A stretch of 64,000 nt of DNA, taken from the NCBI GenBank assembly GCA_000263395.1, contig AJXE01000001.1:1-64000 (forward strand), read 5' to 3'. This document shows positions 24,327 to 32,022 of the stretch, piece after piece; position 1 is the first letter of the stretch, and each line of letters opens with the position of its first letter. The translations under genes and the position numbers were made by a program. The stretch comes from Stutzerimonas stutzeri TS44. Its GTDB lineage: Bacteria > Pseudomonadota > Gammaproteobacteria > Pseudomonadales > Pseudomonadaceae. A model generated the notes under the pieces. The model saw only the letters and a list, made by a program, of their open reading frames with translations. It ran no database searches and was not told the origin of the DNA.

Positions 24327-24504
24327 GATTCACCTCGGGCGTGTAAACAGGAGGAACAGGAATTTCAAGCTCAACGACCTTCGCTTGTAAAACTGGATCA
24401 AAACGATTGATAGCTTCACGTCCTGGCACGACCAGCCCATAGTAGATAATCAAGCCAATTCCAATGGCGCGAGGAATTTTCACCTTGGCTTCTTTAAGCA
24501 GCAT
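24313..24504 (-). CDS. Small membrane protein, 63 aa
   Basis: From ATG 24504, one membrane helix at residues 13-28 (AIGIGLIIYYGLVVPG) and a Pro/Glu-rich tail. The end overlaps the next gene by 14 nt. Not recognised. Confidence 0.55.
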   Translation of the reverse strand: MLLKEAKVKIPRAIGIGLIIYYGLVVPGREAINRFDPVLQAKVVELEIPVPPVYTPEVNHEQN

Positions 24505-24655
24505 CTTGAATCTCCTGGCTCAGAATCTGCTCAACAGTCACCGCGAGAGCTGCGATGACATGCGCGTCATGCTCACAGCTCGGCGGGAGTTCTACAGCTT
24601 TAACTTGGATCTCGCGCAAGGCGGCAAGAGCGCGTTGGATATCGAGAGCGGTCAT
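24494..24655 (-). CDS. Small hypothetical protein, 53 aa
   Basis: Read directly from the minus strand: ATG 24655 to TAA 24494-24496, product MTALDIQRALAALREIQVKA ... ending EIQDAA, a short helical acidic protein. It overlaps the start of the 63-residue gene by 11 nt, fitting the packed layout of this cluster. The ribosome binding site (GGGAC) is weak. Confidence 0.5.
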   Translation of the reverse strand: MTALDIQRALAALREIQVKAVELPPSCEHDAHVIAALAVTVEQILSQEIQDAA

Positions 24656-24675
24656 AAATCAGTCCCAATAATTAT

Positions 24676-24918
24676 TTAAAGCTTTCTTTTTTTGGTCGGC
24701 GCAATTTCATCCATCGCATTAGCAATGCGACCCAAACCGCTGCCGGGCAGGCTCTCAAACCAGGAATTCAAGTGATCGAGCGAATCGAAATCACGCGCCC
24801 CTACGCTTTTGCTGTTCACGATATTTTCAACGCGAGCCTTAATTTCGCTGCCACTTTTATAAATCGCGATGTTCATCTGCCGCAGATGGGAAGCACTGAG
24901 ATATTTGATGAATTCCAT
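24676..24918 (-). CDS. Hypothetical protein, 80 aa
   Basis: From ATG 24918 with GGATCA upstream. Basic N-terminal part and KKRKL end; no motif recognised. Probably the first gene of the small unit running into the DotA/TraY gene; a 242-nt gap with a terminator lies before it. Confidence 0.55.
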   Translation of the reverse strand: MEFIKYLSASHLRQMNIAIYKSGSEIKARVENIVNSKSVGARDFDSLDHLNSWFESLPGSGLGRIANAMDEIAPTKKRKL

Positions 24919-25120
24919 GACGTGATCCTTTTAGTCTATCTATTTGCCAGCTGGCGTTTAAGCCGATTAATCAATAATACAAAGGACCAACAAGAGCATC
25001 TAATTGCATTTACCTAAAAACGCAGATGCTTTTGCAATTGCGCGAGCATATAAATTTAACGGATAACGAATATTCTCGAATCCACTTCTGATAACTTGAT
25101 TGACTGTAACTATCACCCAC

Positions 25121-25144
25121 AAAAAAGCCCCTCGTAAGGGGCTT
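25121..25144 (-). terminator. Rho-independent terminator of the OmpA-type operon
   Basis: On the minus strand AAGCCCCT-TACG-AGGGGCTT followed by a T run (25121-25126). It stands 17 nt after the stop of the lipoprotein gene at 25161. Confidence 0.85.
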
Positions 25145-25160
25145 GAGAACCGCATTTAAT

Positions 25161-25580
25161 CTAGTACTTGCGAAGTATCCCAGTTGTTTTATTAAAAAAC
25201 TCCTGAGGATGATCGCCGTGTGTTTTTGCTTCAGCCTCAGCTACATATGCTTTCCAGTTGCCGTTCTCATAAATGAATTTGAATCCCTTAGAGTTAGCGG
25301 CGCTGTAGCCACCGATGTTATCAATCGGACGAATTGTCTCGACGCCATCAACGATGAGCGAGAGATAGCCAACACCTTTTCGATCAGCTTCGTGCCAGAA
25401 AGTCATCTCAATTCGCTTGGCCTTCGGCGCGCCGATTGCTTCTTCCAGGTACTTAGAAGCATTTTCACTGTAAACAGCGTCAGTGGTCGCGGCTTTCGGC
25501 ATAACCTTATTAACTTCGGTTTCACCACAACCAACCAGAGCGACGAGGGCCAGAACTACCAGTGCAATTTTGATTTTCAT
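25161..25580 (-). CDS. Lipoprotein, 139 aa
   Basis: The N-terminus MKIKIALVVLALVALVGCGE is a lipoprotein signal with Cys18 in a LVGC lipobox. The mature part looks like a small beta-rich domain (YLSLIVDGVETIRPIDNIGG). Family not recognised. Last gene of the five-gene operon starting at 27410, 13 nt after the preceding stop. Confidence 0.7.
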   Translation of the reverse strand: MKIKIALVVLALVALVGCGETEVNKVMPKAATTDAVYSENASKYLEEAIGAPKAKRIEMTFWHEADRKGVGYLSLIVDGVETIRPIDNIGGYSAANSKGFKFIYENGNWKAYVAEAEAKTHGDHPQEFFNKTTGILRKY

Positions 25581-25593
25581 GTTGTCAGTCCTT

Positions 25594-26109
25594 TTACTTC
25601 GGAATATTCAGGCGGATCGCATGGATCGCGTATCCAGCAATTCTGTCGTTTTGTCTCACTCGGATTACATCCGTTTCTACGAATCCCTTCGGGGCGCGAT
25701 CGGCGTTTCCGTTGAAAACGATTGCTACCGGGGTTCGCACGGTGGCGGTGTATCGGCGCCATTCGCTGTTTGTGCCAATGGCCTTAACCTCCTCGTTCAG
25801 TACCTGGCTGTCACCGACATTTACCGAGAGGACGAGGCCACCTTTCGAGGTTTTGAGTTGGTCGATGATCCCGACTCGCTCAAGGCTCGATCGCCAGTCG
25901 ATGAAAGCTCTGTCAGTCATACACGCCACATGTAGATCCTGGAGCTGACGCTGATACGCTCCGTAGTTCAGTTCAAAGGCCTTCACCACACACGCCTGGT
26001 TGAAATCCAGCAACGGGAGGGGATGAGGCTTTGGCTTGCCGCTCGCCGCCTCGGCCTGGACGGTTGCCAGCAGGATCACCGAGGCCAACACGCCTTTCAC
26101 GGGGCTCAT
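25594..26109 (-). CDS. Exported hypothetical protein, 171 aa
   Basis: Signal peptide MSPVKGVLASVILLATVQAEA, then a 150-residue periplasmic domain with CVVKAFELNYGAYQRQLQDL near its start and two cysteines (CVV, HVACM). ATG 26109 overlaps the preceding stop by 4 nt. Not recognised; the operon context suggests an envelope role in transfer. Confidence 0.65.
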   Translation of the reverse strand: MSPVKGVLASVILLATVQAEAASGKPKPHPLPLLDFNQACVVKAFELNYGAYQRQLQDLHVACMTDRAFIDWRSSLERVGIIDQLKTSKGGLVLSVNVGDSQVLNEEVKAIGTNSEWRRYTATVRTPVAIVFNGNADRAPKGFVETDVIRVRQNDRIAGYAIHAIRLNIPK

Positions 26110-26438
26110 TGCTCGATCACCTGGTGAGTAAGCAGGGCCAGGTATGCGGCAATTGTCACGTACAGCATCCCCAGCACTGCAGATCCAGCAGTTGCCTGAC
26201 CTGTATGAGCTGCGTAGGTCAGACCTGCAATTGCAAACGGCCAGGCCAGAGCCGCTGCGCCGCAGCCGAACACCAGAGCGAACATCACCAGAGCAGCCAG
26301 CCAGCGGAAACCAGGGATCGAAACATCACGTCCAAAGTCGACACAGGCCTCCAGGCCGGCGACCAGAAAGCGCACTGGTCTACGAGCGATCCGGCGAGCT
26401 GCCGGGAAGCCAGGCCAAATAATGCTAAGCACGTTCAT
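26106..26438 (-). CDS. Inner-membrane protein, 110 aa
   Basis: Basic N-terminus (FPAARRIARRPVR) followed by two membrane helices (WLAALVMFALVFGCGAAALA; SAVLGMLYVTIAAYLALL). It overlaps the genes on both sides by 4 and 14 nt. Not recognised. Confidence 0.6.
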   Translation of the reverse strand: MNVLSIIWPGFPAARRIARRPVRFLVAGLEACVDFGRDVSIPGFRWLAALVMFALVFGCGAAALAWPFAIAGLTYAAHTGQATAGSAVLGMLYVTIAAYLALLTHQVIEQ

Positions 26439-26724
26439 CGTTCATCTCCTCGGCCAGATCCGTCTGAGCTTTACGCCAATCGCGGATCAAGGCCTTCAAC
26501 TCGTCGGCGCCGGCGCGCAGCTTCGCACCAGTACCAGGGACCAGAGCAATGCGACCGGAATCAGCAAGGACGCAATACTCTTCCGCACGTATGCGCAGCT
26601 CCTCGATCTCCTCCGGGCTGGCGGTCCCTGATTCGATCATCAGCGCGGCCTGCTCCAGGATCTCGCCCTGCATGAGCAGCAGGGCGGTATCGAGGCCTGG
26701 CAGCGGAGCCAGGCGCAGGGTCAT
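26425..26724 (-). CDS. Hypothetical protein, 99 aa
   Basis: Helical, acidic, soluble (SPEEIEELRIRAEEYCVLAD). ATG 26724 is coupled to the stop of the OmpA-type gene (TGATG). Not recognised. Confidence 0.6.
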   Translation of the reverse strand: MTLRLAPLPGLDTALLLMQGEILEQAALMIESGTASPEEIEELRIRAEEYCVLADSGRIALVPGTGAKLRAGADELKALIRDWRKAQTDLAEEMNDERA

Positions 26725-27410
26725 CAGTTGGCCCCCTGTTCCAGGGCAACGGGCTGCAGCGGCGCCTTCAGCTTGATCTCTACGCGGCGGTTCTGTGCCC
26801 TGCCCTCCTCCACGCCGTTACTGGCGACTGGCTGGGACGGACCCGCGCCGTACACCTGGATACGGGATTTTTCGATGCCTTGGGCAATGAGGTACTTGCC
26901 GACGCTGATGGCACGGCGTTGACTCAGCTCGATGTTGCTCGCGTTGCTGCCGATCGAATCCGTGTGACCGGTGACCTCGATGTTGTTGTCGCCGTACTGA
27001 CGAACGCTGGTGGCCAGCTTGTCCAGGTTGAATGCCGCTGCAGGGCTGAGCTCGGTCGATCCGGTCTGGAAAGTGATCGCGCCCGGCATGATCAACTTGA
27101 TGTCGTCGCCCTGGCGCTGCACTTCAATGCCGGTGCCAGCCGTCGCTTTGCGCAGCTCGGCTTCCTGGCGATCCGCATAAACGCCGTAGCCGGCGCCGGC
27201 CAGGCCGCCGATACCGGCGCCGATGAGTGCGCCCTTGCCGCGGTTGTCCTGGTTAATCAGTGCGCCTGCAGCGGCTCCGGCGATAGTGCCGATGGAGCCC
27301 CAAATGAGCGTTTGATTGCGCGAGCCGTCTTTACCGGCCGGCCCCATGCCAGTGCAGCCGGCGAGAGAGATGATGCTGAGGATCAGCGCGGAAGAGATGA
27401 GCTTTTTCAT
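26724..27410 (-). CDS. OmpA-family lipoprotein with glycine-zipper
   Basis: A 228-residue protein from ATG 27410 (AAGGACTC upstream; the frame extends further but without a site). Lipoprotein signal with ISLAGC at residues 15-20, a glycine-zipper region (GTIAGAAAGALINQD ... GAGIGGLAGAGYGV), then an OmpA C-terminal peptidoglycan-binding domain (IEVTGHTDSIGSNASNIELS, QRRAISVGKYL, QNRRVEI). Like YiaD-type proteins it would join the outer membrane to peptidoglycan. Opening a five-gene operon on the element, it may anchor the transfer apparatus in the wall; that is inference. Confidence 0.85.
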   Translation of the reverse strand: MKKLISSALILSIISLAGCTGMGPAGKDGSRNQTLIWGSIGTIAGAAAGALINQDNRGKGALIGAGIGGLAGAGYGVYADRQEAELRKATAGTGIEVQRQGDDIKLIMPGAITFQTGSTELSPAAAFNLDKLATSVRQYGDNNIEVTGHTDSIGSNASNIELSQRRAISVGKYLIAQGIEKSRIQVYGAGPSQPVASNGVEEGRAQNRRVEIKLKAPLQPVALEQGAN

Positions 27411-27601
27411 TGTCGAGTCCTTACTGCGACGGGTTGATTTTGTTTGCACGCAATCGCATGCGAAGCCACATAAGTGGCGAATCAACTGAGGTCACAGCGA
27501 GCACTCGACAGAGCATTTCTTTTTATTGCCTAGCCTCCCCTGTCGCTGATCCTGGGAGGTTCGGTATATAGCAACCATTCAAACAATAAGCTCTTAACCT
27601 A

Positions 27602-27629
27602 ATTATAATCACCAAAACCCAACACACAA
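27602..27629 (-). promoter_or_regulatory. Candidate promoter for the OmpA-type operon
   Basis: On the minus strand TTGTGT (27624-27629) and TATAAT (27602-27607) are separated by 16 nt. It lies in the 310-nt gap between the divergent OmpA-type and TraX-family genes, about 190 nt before the OmpA-type start. The palindrome ATTATAAT could also serve the + strand. I see nothing else in the gap except A+T-rich sequence. Confidence 0.45.
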
Positions 27630-27720
27630 GTGCTAGAAACAAAAAAACGATGACTTCTACATATTAAAAAAGTACCATTTAAGAAACCTTTGAAACGTCA
27701 GGCTTCGTAGAGATTTTCTA

Positions 27721-28455
27721 ATGAAAAATTTCGAGCGAGACAGCTCTCTTGATCTAATCAAGTGGATCGCACTGATCACTATGATTATCGATCACTCTTG
27801 GTACATTCTGCCTGTTGAGTTACAAGAGCTATTACGCGGGATGCGCACTATTGGGCGCTTGGCGTTTCCGCTCTTCTGTCTCTCAATCGCAGCGAACGTT
27901 TATCGCCAACCGATAGGATATTCAGGGGGATGGAAATATTTCGGCGGCATTTTTTTATTTGCACTGATTAGCCAGCATCCTTACTCAAGATTTTTCGAGG
28001 GTAATTATTTGAATATCCTCTTCACCTTGTGCCTCGGACTTGTCATCACTCAGGCGGCACATCATCGGACGCCTGCTCTTATCACCGCTGGCATTTCTGC
28101 GCTTGTTATAGCTGCAGTCTATAGACCGATCCTGGGCTATGGCCTGGCCGGAGTAGTGCTGCCGGTCGCGCTGCTAGCTGCTCTTCAAGCGCGCGAGTTT
28201 GAAACTCAAGTCATCACCTGGTCAGCTGCAGCGCTGCTCGCGGTCCTCGCGAACACGGGCGCCGGGATCCTGCTGCTGCCGGATCTGCCGGCCAGGGCAC
28301 AGGCTGGTATCTGTGTCGCGGCCCTCGCGCCGCTGGCCGGCCTCGCGCTGCTGCAACTCCGCGTACGGTCAATCTGGCCGGTTAGCACTTGGATGTACCC
28401 CGTATACCCGATCCACCTTCTGCTGCTCAGCTCCCTGTCGCTCGCCTGGGTCTGA
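27721..28455 (+). CDS. traX: TraX-family membrane protein (acetylase-type)
   Basis: A 244-residue protein of the TraX family, known from F where it N-acetylates pilin. It starts LDLIKWIALITMIIDHSWYI, with the conserved Asp-His in the first membrane helix, then GRLAFPLFCLSIAANV and LNILFTLCLGL, all family hallmarks, and about eight membrane helices in total. ATG 27721 is the first codon after a long AT-rich region. Related genes occur on many plasmids without an F-type pilus, so the substrate here is unknown. Confidence 0.85.
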   Translation: MKNFERDSSLDLIKWIALITMIIDHSWYILPVELQELLRGMRTIGRLAFPLFCLSIAANVYRQPIGYSGGWKYFGGIFLFALISQHPYSRFFEGNYLNILFTLCLGLVITQAAHHRTPALITAGISALVIAAVYRPILGYGLAGVVLPVALLAALQAREFETQVITWSAAALLAVLANTGAGILLLPDLPARAQAGICVAALAPLAGLALLQLRVRSIWPVSTWMYPVYPIHLLLLSSLSLAWV

Positions 28456-29063
28456 AGCGGCGAAGCCGCTACACCGCACCTCAATCCCTCCCTTTCCCTT
28501 CTGGGGCGCTTCTCGCGCTGAAAGCGCTTTCAAGCTGAGGCGGAGCCTCTGCGCTGCCTGCCCCTTCTTATGTAAATACATGTAATACATGTAAGCGAGA
28601 GCAAAATGCTCTGCAGCCTTAGTGGCGCAAGGCCTCCAGAAGTCTCGCGGCGCAGCTGGTACGAATATCGGCGCAGCTAGTACGAATCTCGGCGCAGCTA
28701 GTACGAACGAGCCACGCGTCTTGGCGCATTTAGTACGAGCCCTGTGGATAAGCCAGTGCAGCCCCTTTAAATAGAGCCTTCCAGCTCATCTGTACTGAAA
28801 TTATCACTTAGCGTAGAGCAAAGTGCTTTCGCATTTAGTACGAACCCTGTGGATAAACCTGACAACCTAATCTTTTTTTCGCAATCCGACGAACGGTAGC
28901 AGACTATAAAAATCAATAGGTTACGCAAAGAGCCCCTTATTAAAAATTTACTCACGCAATTCCGATAATAAAACATTAAGAACTTTAAAAATTCAGCACT
29001 CATTGACTCCGTATCTCGGAATAGCAAAATTGACTTAGACCCAAGCAGTTCCGAGAGATATTC
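28456..29063. other. oriV: Origin of vegetative replication region
   Basis: This 608-bp stretch has no convincing gene. It holds a hairpin right after the TraX stop (28456-28470), a doubled TACATGTA palindrome (28577-28593), five iterons (28649-28845), two perfect DnaA boxes (28743-28751 and 28848-28856, TGTGGATAA) and, from about 28857 to 29000, an A+T-rich segment suitable for unwinding. A TrfA-like initiator gene follows at 29285. These are the parts of an iteron-type plasmid origin. Confidence 0.85.
28649..28845 (+). repeat. Iterons, GGCGCAGCTAGTACGAA type
   Basis: Copies start at 28649, 28670 and 28691 (21-bp spacing; GGCGCAGCT(A/G)GTACGAA), then at 28723 (GGCGCATTTAGTACGAG) and 28829 (TCGCATTTAGTACGAAC). 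The last two are each followed by CCCTGTGGATAA, so iteron and DnaA box form a composite unit repeated about 105 bp apart. Confidence 0.88.
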
Positions 29064-29264
29064 ATGAAGAACCAAAAGCGCCAACCGCTTTCCACCGTCG
29101 CTGAAATCTGCGAATACCTGCACATCGGGAAGACAACTTTTTATCGTCTGGCCGCGACGCCCGGCTTTCCTGAAGCCATTCGTTTTAATCAGCGAGTAGT
29201 TCGCTACGAACTTGCAAAAGTGATCGACTTTATCAAGTCAGACACTCTAAAAGAATCGGCCTGA
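29064..29264 (+). CDS. AlpA-type helix-turn-helix regulator
   Basis: A 66-residue protein from ATG 29064 with GAGAGAT upstream. ISTVAEICEYLHIGKTTFYR-type sequence (here STVAEICEYLHIGKTTFYRL) followed by FPEAIRFNQRVVRYELAKVI is the MerR-like winged HTH of the AlpA/excisionase group. Such proteins regulate or assist integrases; its place between the origin and the initiator gene could also mean a role in replication control. Confidence 0.8.
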   Translation: MKNQKRQPLSTVAEICEYLHIGKTTFYRLAATPGFPEAIRFNQRVVRYELAKVIDFIKSDTLKESA

Positions 29265-29284
29265 TTTTTTGGACGCTATCCGCT

Positions 29285-30235
29285 ATGAGTAATCTAGGTG
29301 GCGTACACGCTAAAGAGTTTATTTCAAACAAGGCTTCTAATTCGACCTTCAAAGTACTTCAAAGCCATGCTAATAGGTTGGCTGCGAATAGCGGGCTTTG
29401 CCAGAACTTGCTCAAAGAGCTTGAGGCAGGTGTATTACCGCCGACTCCAGAAGTCATCAAGATTCCATCATTGCCCCAGCGAGCTTCAGCGTTACCCACG
29501 GCTTGGGTACGTACGTCGCTATTTGTTAATCAGCCACAAACAAAAGCCAAATTTCTGATAAACCAAGTTCTAGAAAGCTACGACACTATCAGAATCGAAT
29601 ACACTGGCGAGCAACTTAACATGTTCGACAATGACGTATATATTGAAATTATACGTCTAGCTCAAGGTCGTGCACCAGGCGAAAAAATACTATTCAACAG
29701 GCATTCCCTTTTACGCGCACTAGGAATATCTGGAGGAAAGAAGAACTATGAGGCCCTGCATAAGTCCCTGCAAAAGCTCAAGGGAAACACTATAAAAATA
29801 ACGAACTTTAAGACTGGCTACGATGCATTCAGTCTAATTGACCAACTATCTTGGGATGAGGAAACTGGTTGCTGGCGGTTTTCGATAGGCGATATTGTTA
29901 TTGACATGCTCAGTACTGAGCTTTCTTACATTGATCTTGAGATTCGCCAGAGTCTGACAACCCCCTTGTCTAAGTACCTACAGAATTACATGTCAGCCGG
30001 ACTGCCCGGTGAACGAGAGGTAAAAGTCGATAACCTGATGAGATTAAGCGGCACCACTAGCCAGCTTAAAGATTTCCTTGGGAAGGGAAGAGGTCTCACT
30101 AAGGCTCTTGAGGAATTAAAAGCAGTTGGGTTCCTTGCCAGCTACGCCATTCATAAAAACAAGAATGGTGAACATATTGTCAAATGGAACCGCACTGCTC
30201 ATCAAAACTCCAAGCGCCACGCAAGCGGTTACTAG
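29285..30235 (+). CDS. TrfA-like plasmid replication initiator
   Basis: A 316-residue protein from ATG 29285, 20 nt after the AlpA-type gene. The core (residues 70-300) matches the TrfA family: TAWVRTSLFV, RIEYTGEQLNMFDNDVY, RHSLLRALGISGGKKNYEAL, and a second winged-helix with LSKYLQNYMSAG and DNLMRLSGT. It would bind the iterons 450-650 bp upstream and recruit host DnaA/DnaB. Its stop shares the CTAG at 30232-30235 with the convergent integrase stop. Confidence 0.88.
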   Translation: MSNLGGVHAKEFISNKASNSTFKVLQSHANRLAANSGLCQNLLKELEAGVLPPTPEVIKIPSLPQRASALPTAWVRTSLFVNQPQTKAKFLINQVLESYDTIRIEYTGEQLNMFDNDVYIEIIRLAQGRAPGEKILFNRHSLLRALGISGGKKNYEALHKSLQKLKGNTIKITNFKTGYDAFSLIDQLSWDEETGCWRFSIGDIVIDMLSTELSYIDLEIRQSLTTPLSKYLQNYMSAGLPGEREVKVDNLMRLSGTTSQLKDFLGKGRGLTKALEELKAVGFLASYAIHKNKNGEHIVKWNRTAHQNSKRHASGY

Positions 30236-31557
30236 CTGAGTACTTTACTAAGAGCCGCTTCGAATCCAGCCATCGCCTTTAACTTCTCTGGTAAGTAGGC
30301 TTCCGGATTATTGCGATAGTGCTGTCCAACCACACCAGTCTGGCCGTGTGACTGCAACAGGTCACTCTGACGATCATCTACACCACTACGCTGCATCAAC
30401 TGCGCGCACGTACGACGAAGGTCGCGAGGCGTAAACTGTGGGATCTGCTCCCCCTCGATCTTTCCGTGCTTTGAGGCAAGCCAATCGCGGATTGCGTGAG
30501 AGAAGCTGGTAGTGGCGAATGGCTTCTTCCCATAACTTGACCACGGCCATTCGAAACCGCCTGTTATCTGCTCAATCTGCTCAAGCAGCTCTATAGCCCG
30601 ATCAGTCAGGGGCACCAGGTGAACTCGTTCGATCTCACCTCGCCCTTTTCTGTCGACCACGCGGAGGACCCGCTTTTCTTTGTCGTAGCTTGACCAGGGC
30701 TCTCGCGCAACCTGTTCAATGCGCTGCCCTCCTAGAGCGATGACGAACTGGAATAGACGGCTGATGACTGGACCGATACCGTCGGTTTCGGTGATCGTCG
30801 ACCAGAAATGCTTCAACTCGGTATCAGAAAGCGCCCGGGTGCCAGGCTTGCTTGTGCTGGGAACTAGAACAGCGTCGACTGGATTCGAATCAATCGAGTA
30901 GTTTTTGCTGCTGGATCGGCCAAGTGAATGCTCAGCGGTCATCCCATACTGAAACGCGGCTCGCAGGAACGAACGCACTTTCTCGGCCTGCCTCGTCGCG
31001 CCTCGGTTCCAGATCGTCTCCAGGACTTGCCGAATATGCTGCGGCCGAATCTCTGAGGCACGAAGTGCCAATACTTGAGGGTACGCCTCTAGGAGATCGA
31101 CCTTCAAGATGCGCTCATACTCCCGGACTTGGTCATCGCGTACCTTCCCCCGCCGGCCCTCGATGTACTCACGAAACAGTTCTTCGAAGGAGCCCTGGAC
31201 GCGCAGTGCATGGATCTCGCGCTCGCGCTCAATCCGTGCTAACTCAGCCTGATTCTCTAGATCCTGCAGGTGTGCTCGCACATCACCATGGTCGACCGCT
31301 ACCTTTGCTAACTCGCGCGCTCGTTCTCTGATCTCGGGCAGAGTCAGACCAACACCTCGGGCGTTTAGCTTGCAGACCCCAATCTTGATTAAGCAATCCT
31401 TGCCTTCCAGGCGATAGCGATAGAATGCCATCGGTGGTGACTCGCTCTGGCGTTTGAAAATCAGCGACCCCATGCCTCGACCAGGCAGACTCTCCGTCAG
31501 CTTTCCACCGCCAGGCTTCATTCCCCTGAGTTTCTGTTCGTTAACTGTACCGACCAT
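30232..31557 (-). CDS. P4-type tyrosine integrase
   Basis: A 441-residue site-specific recombinase from ATG 31557. The N-terminal DUF4102-like part (to residue 95) and SAM-like core-binding part (125-215) lead into the catalytic domain: Arg279 (LGGQRIEQ), the block TPRDLRRT (377-384), His404 (QSHGQ) and the nucleophile Tyr414 (GQHYRN). Box II has Arg378 where P4-type enzymes usually have His (TPHDLRRT). It lies 167 nt from the tRNA-derived attachment site it should act on. An excisionase candidate is the AlpA-type gene at 29064. Confidence 0.93.
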   Translation of the reverse strand: MVGTVNEQKLRGMKPGGGKLTESLPGRGMGSLIFKRQSESPPMAFYRYRLEGKDCLIKIGVCKLNARGVGLTLPEIRERARELAKVAVDHGDVRAHLQDLENQAELARIEREREIHALRVQGSFEELFREYIEGRRGKVRDDQVREYERILKVDLLEAYPQVLALRASEIRPQHIRQVLETIWNRGATRQAEKVRSFLRAAFQYGMTAEHSLGRSSSKNYSIDSNPVDAVLVPSTSKPGTRALSDTELKHFWSTITETDGIGPVISRLFQFVIALGGQRIEQVAREPWSSYDKEKRVLRVVDRKGRGEIERVHLVPLTDRAIELLEQIEQITGGFEWPWSSYGKKPFATTSFSHAIRDWLASKHGKIEGEQIPQFTPRDLRRTCAQLMQRSGVDDRQSDLLQSHGQTGVVGQHYRNNPEAYLPEKLKAMAGFEAALSKVLS

Positions 31558-31564
31558 TTTTGCC

Positions 31565-31593
31565 AGTCCCCAGAAGTCCCCGTTTCAGTCCCC
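31565..31593. repeat. Three AGTCCCC direct repeats near the attachment site
   Basis: AGTCCCC at 31565, 31575 and 31587, immediately upstream of the integrase gene and about 130 bp from the core site. Direct repeats at this place are often arm-type binding sites for the integrase or promoter operators. Confidence 0.5.
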
Positions 31594-31724
31594 ACTTCAC
31601 GCAGGACTCAACGGTACTAACTGAAACCATGCGGCACAAGAAAAACCTTATAGACCAGTAGATTCAAAGCATAGGCAATCCACACGGAACCATCAGATTC
31701 CATGAGGAGCTATTAAGCACCTCC

Positions 31725-31769
31725 CTCATAATCCTTTGGTCCACGGTTCGAGTCCGTGTGGGCCCACCA
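31725..31769 (+). other. Right attachment site: 3' fragment of tRNA-Met(CAT)
   Basis: These 45 bp equal the end of an elongator tRNA-Met: anticodon loop CTCATAA with CAT, TCCTT of the anticodon stem, the T arm CACGG-TTCGAGT-CCGTG, the acceptor strand TGGGCCC, discriminator A and encoded CCA. Upstream bases no longer pair as a tRNA (ACCTC instead of a stem complement), so the gene is not complete here. The element carried the 3' end of the tRNA and restored the gene at its other end, outside the window. Confidence 0.9.
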
Positions 31770-31785
31770 TATGAATCAGCGAATC

Positions 31786-31813
31786 AAGGTCAGCCATCGA
31801 GCTGGCCTTTTTT
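31786..31813 (+). terminator. Displaced tRNA terminator
   Basis: GGTCAGC-CATCGA-GCTGGCC with one G-T pair, then TTTTTT. It follows the tRNA fragment by 18 nt and was the terminator of the tRNA-Met gene before insertion. The next 209 nt to 32022 show no gene. Confidence 0.8.
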
Positions 31814-32022
31814 CTTAAACAGGTTCGATCTTTGGCGAAGTCGCCGACGCGGATGAATTCCGCGCTATGCAACCCGCGCCTTCATGATTCAGTCGTGGAC
31901 TGCATGGCGCCTTTTTCATCCACCGTTTCCGCACCTGCCCGCCCTGCCTCCCGGCTTGCCCGTGCCCGCGGCAAGCGGCGCCGATGGCAAGCACACCGAG
32001 CAGCTTTCGCCTTCAGCCTGCC

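Larger units (their letters stand above)
1..31769. mobile_element. Integrated plasmid-like conjugative/mobilizable element (right part)
   Basis: Everything left of the tRNA-Met fragment ending at 31769 has mobile-element content: P4-type integrase beside the attachment site, TrfA-like initiator with iterons, MobF relaxase, coupling ATPase, stb-like operon, DotA/TraY-like protein and an MvaT-type silencer. Right of that point the genes are housekeeping Pseudomonas genes. The right boundary is seen directly as a 45-bp tRNA 3' fragment followed by the tRNA's terminator. The left boundary, where the intact tRNA-Met should stand, is outside the window, so the total size is unknown. Parts of the element (about 18.2-19.1, 22.4-25.2 and 28.8-30.2 kb) are visibly richer in A+T than the chromosome to the right. 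Confidence 0.9.

Noticed and set aside
28767..29123. 118-codon minus-strand frame across the origin
   Set aside because: It runs through iterons, DnaA boxes and the start of the AlpA-type gene and has no binding site.
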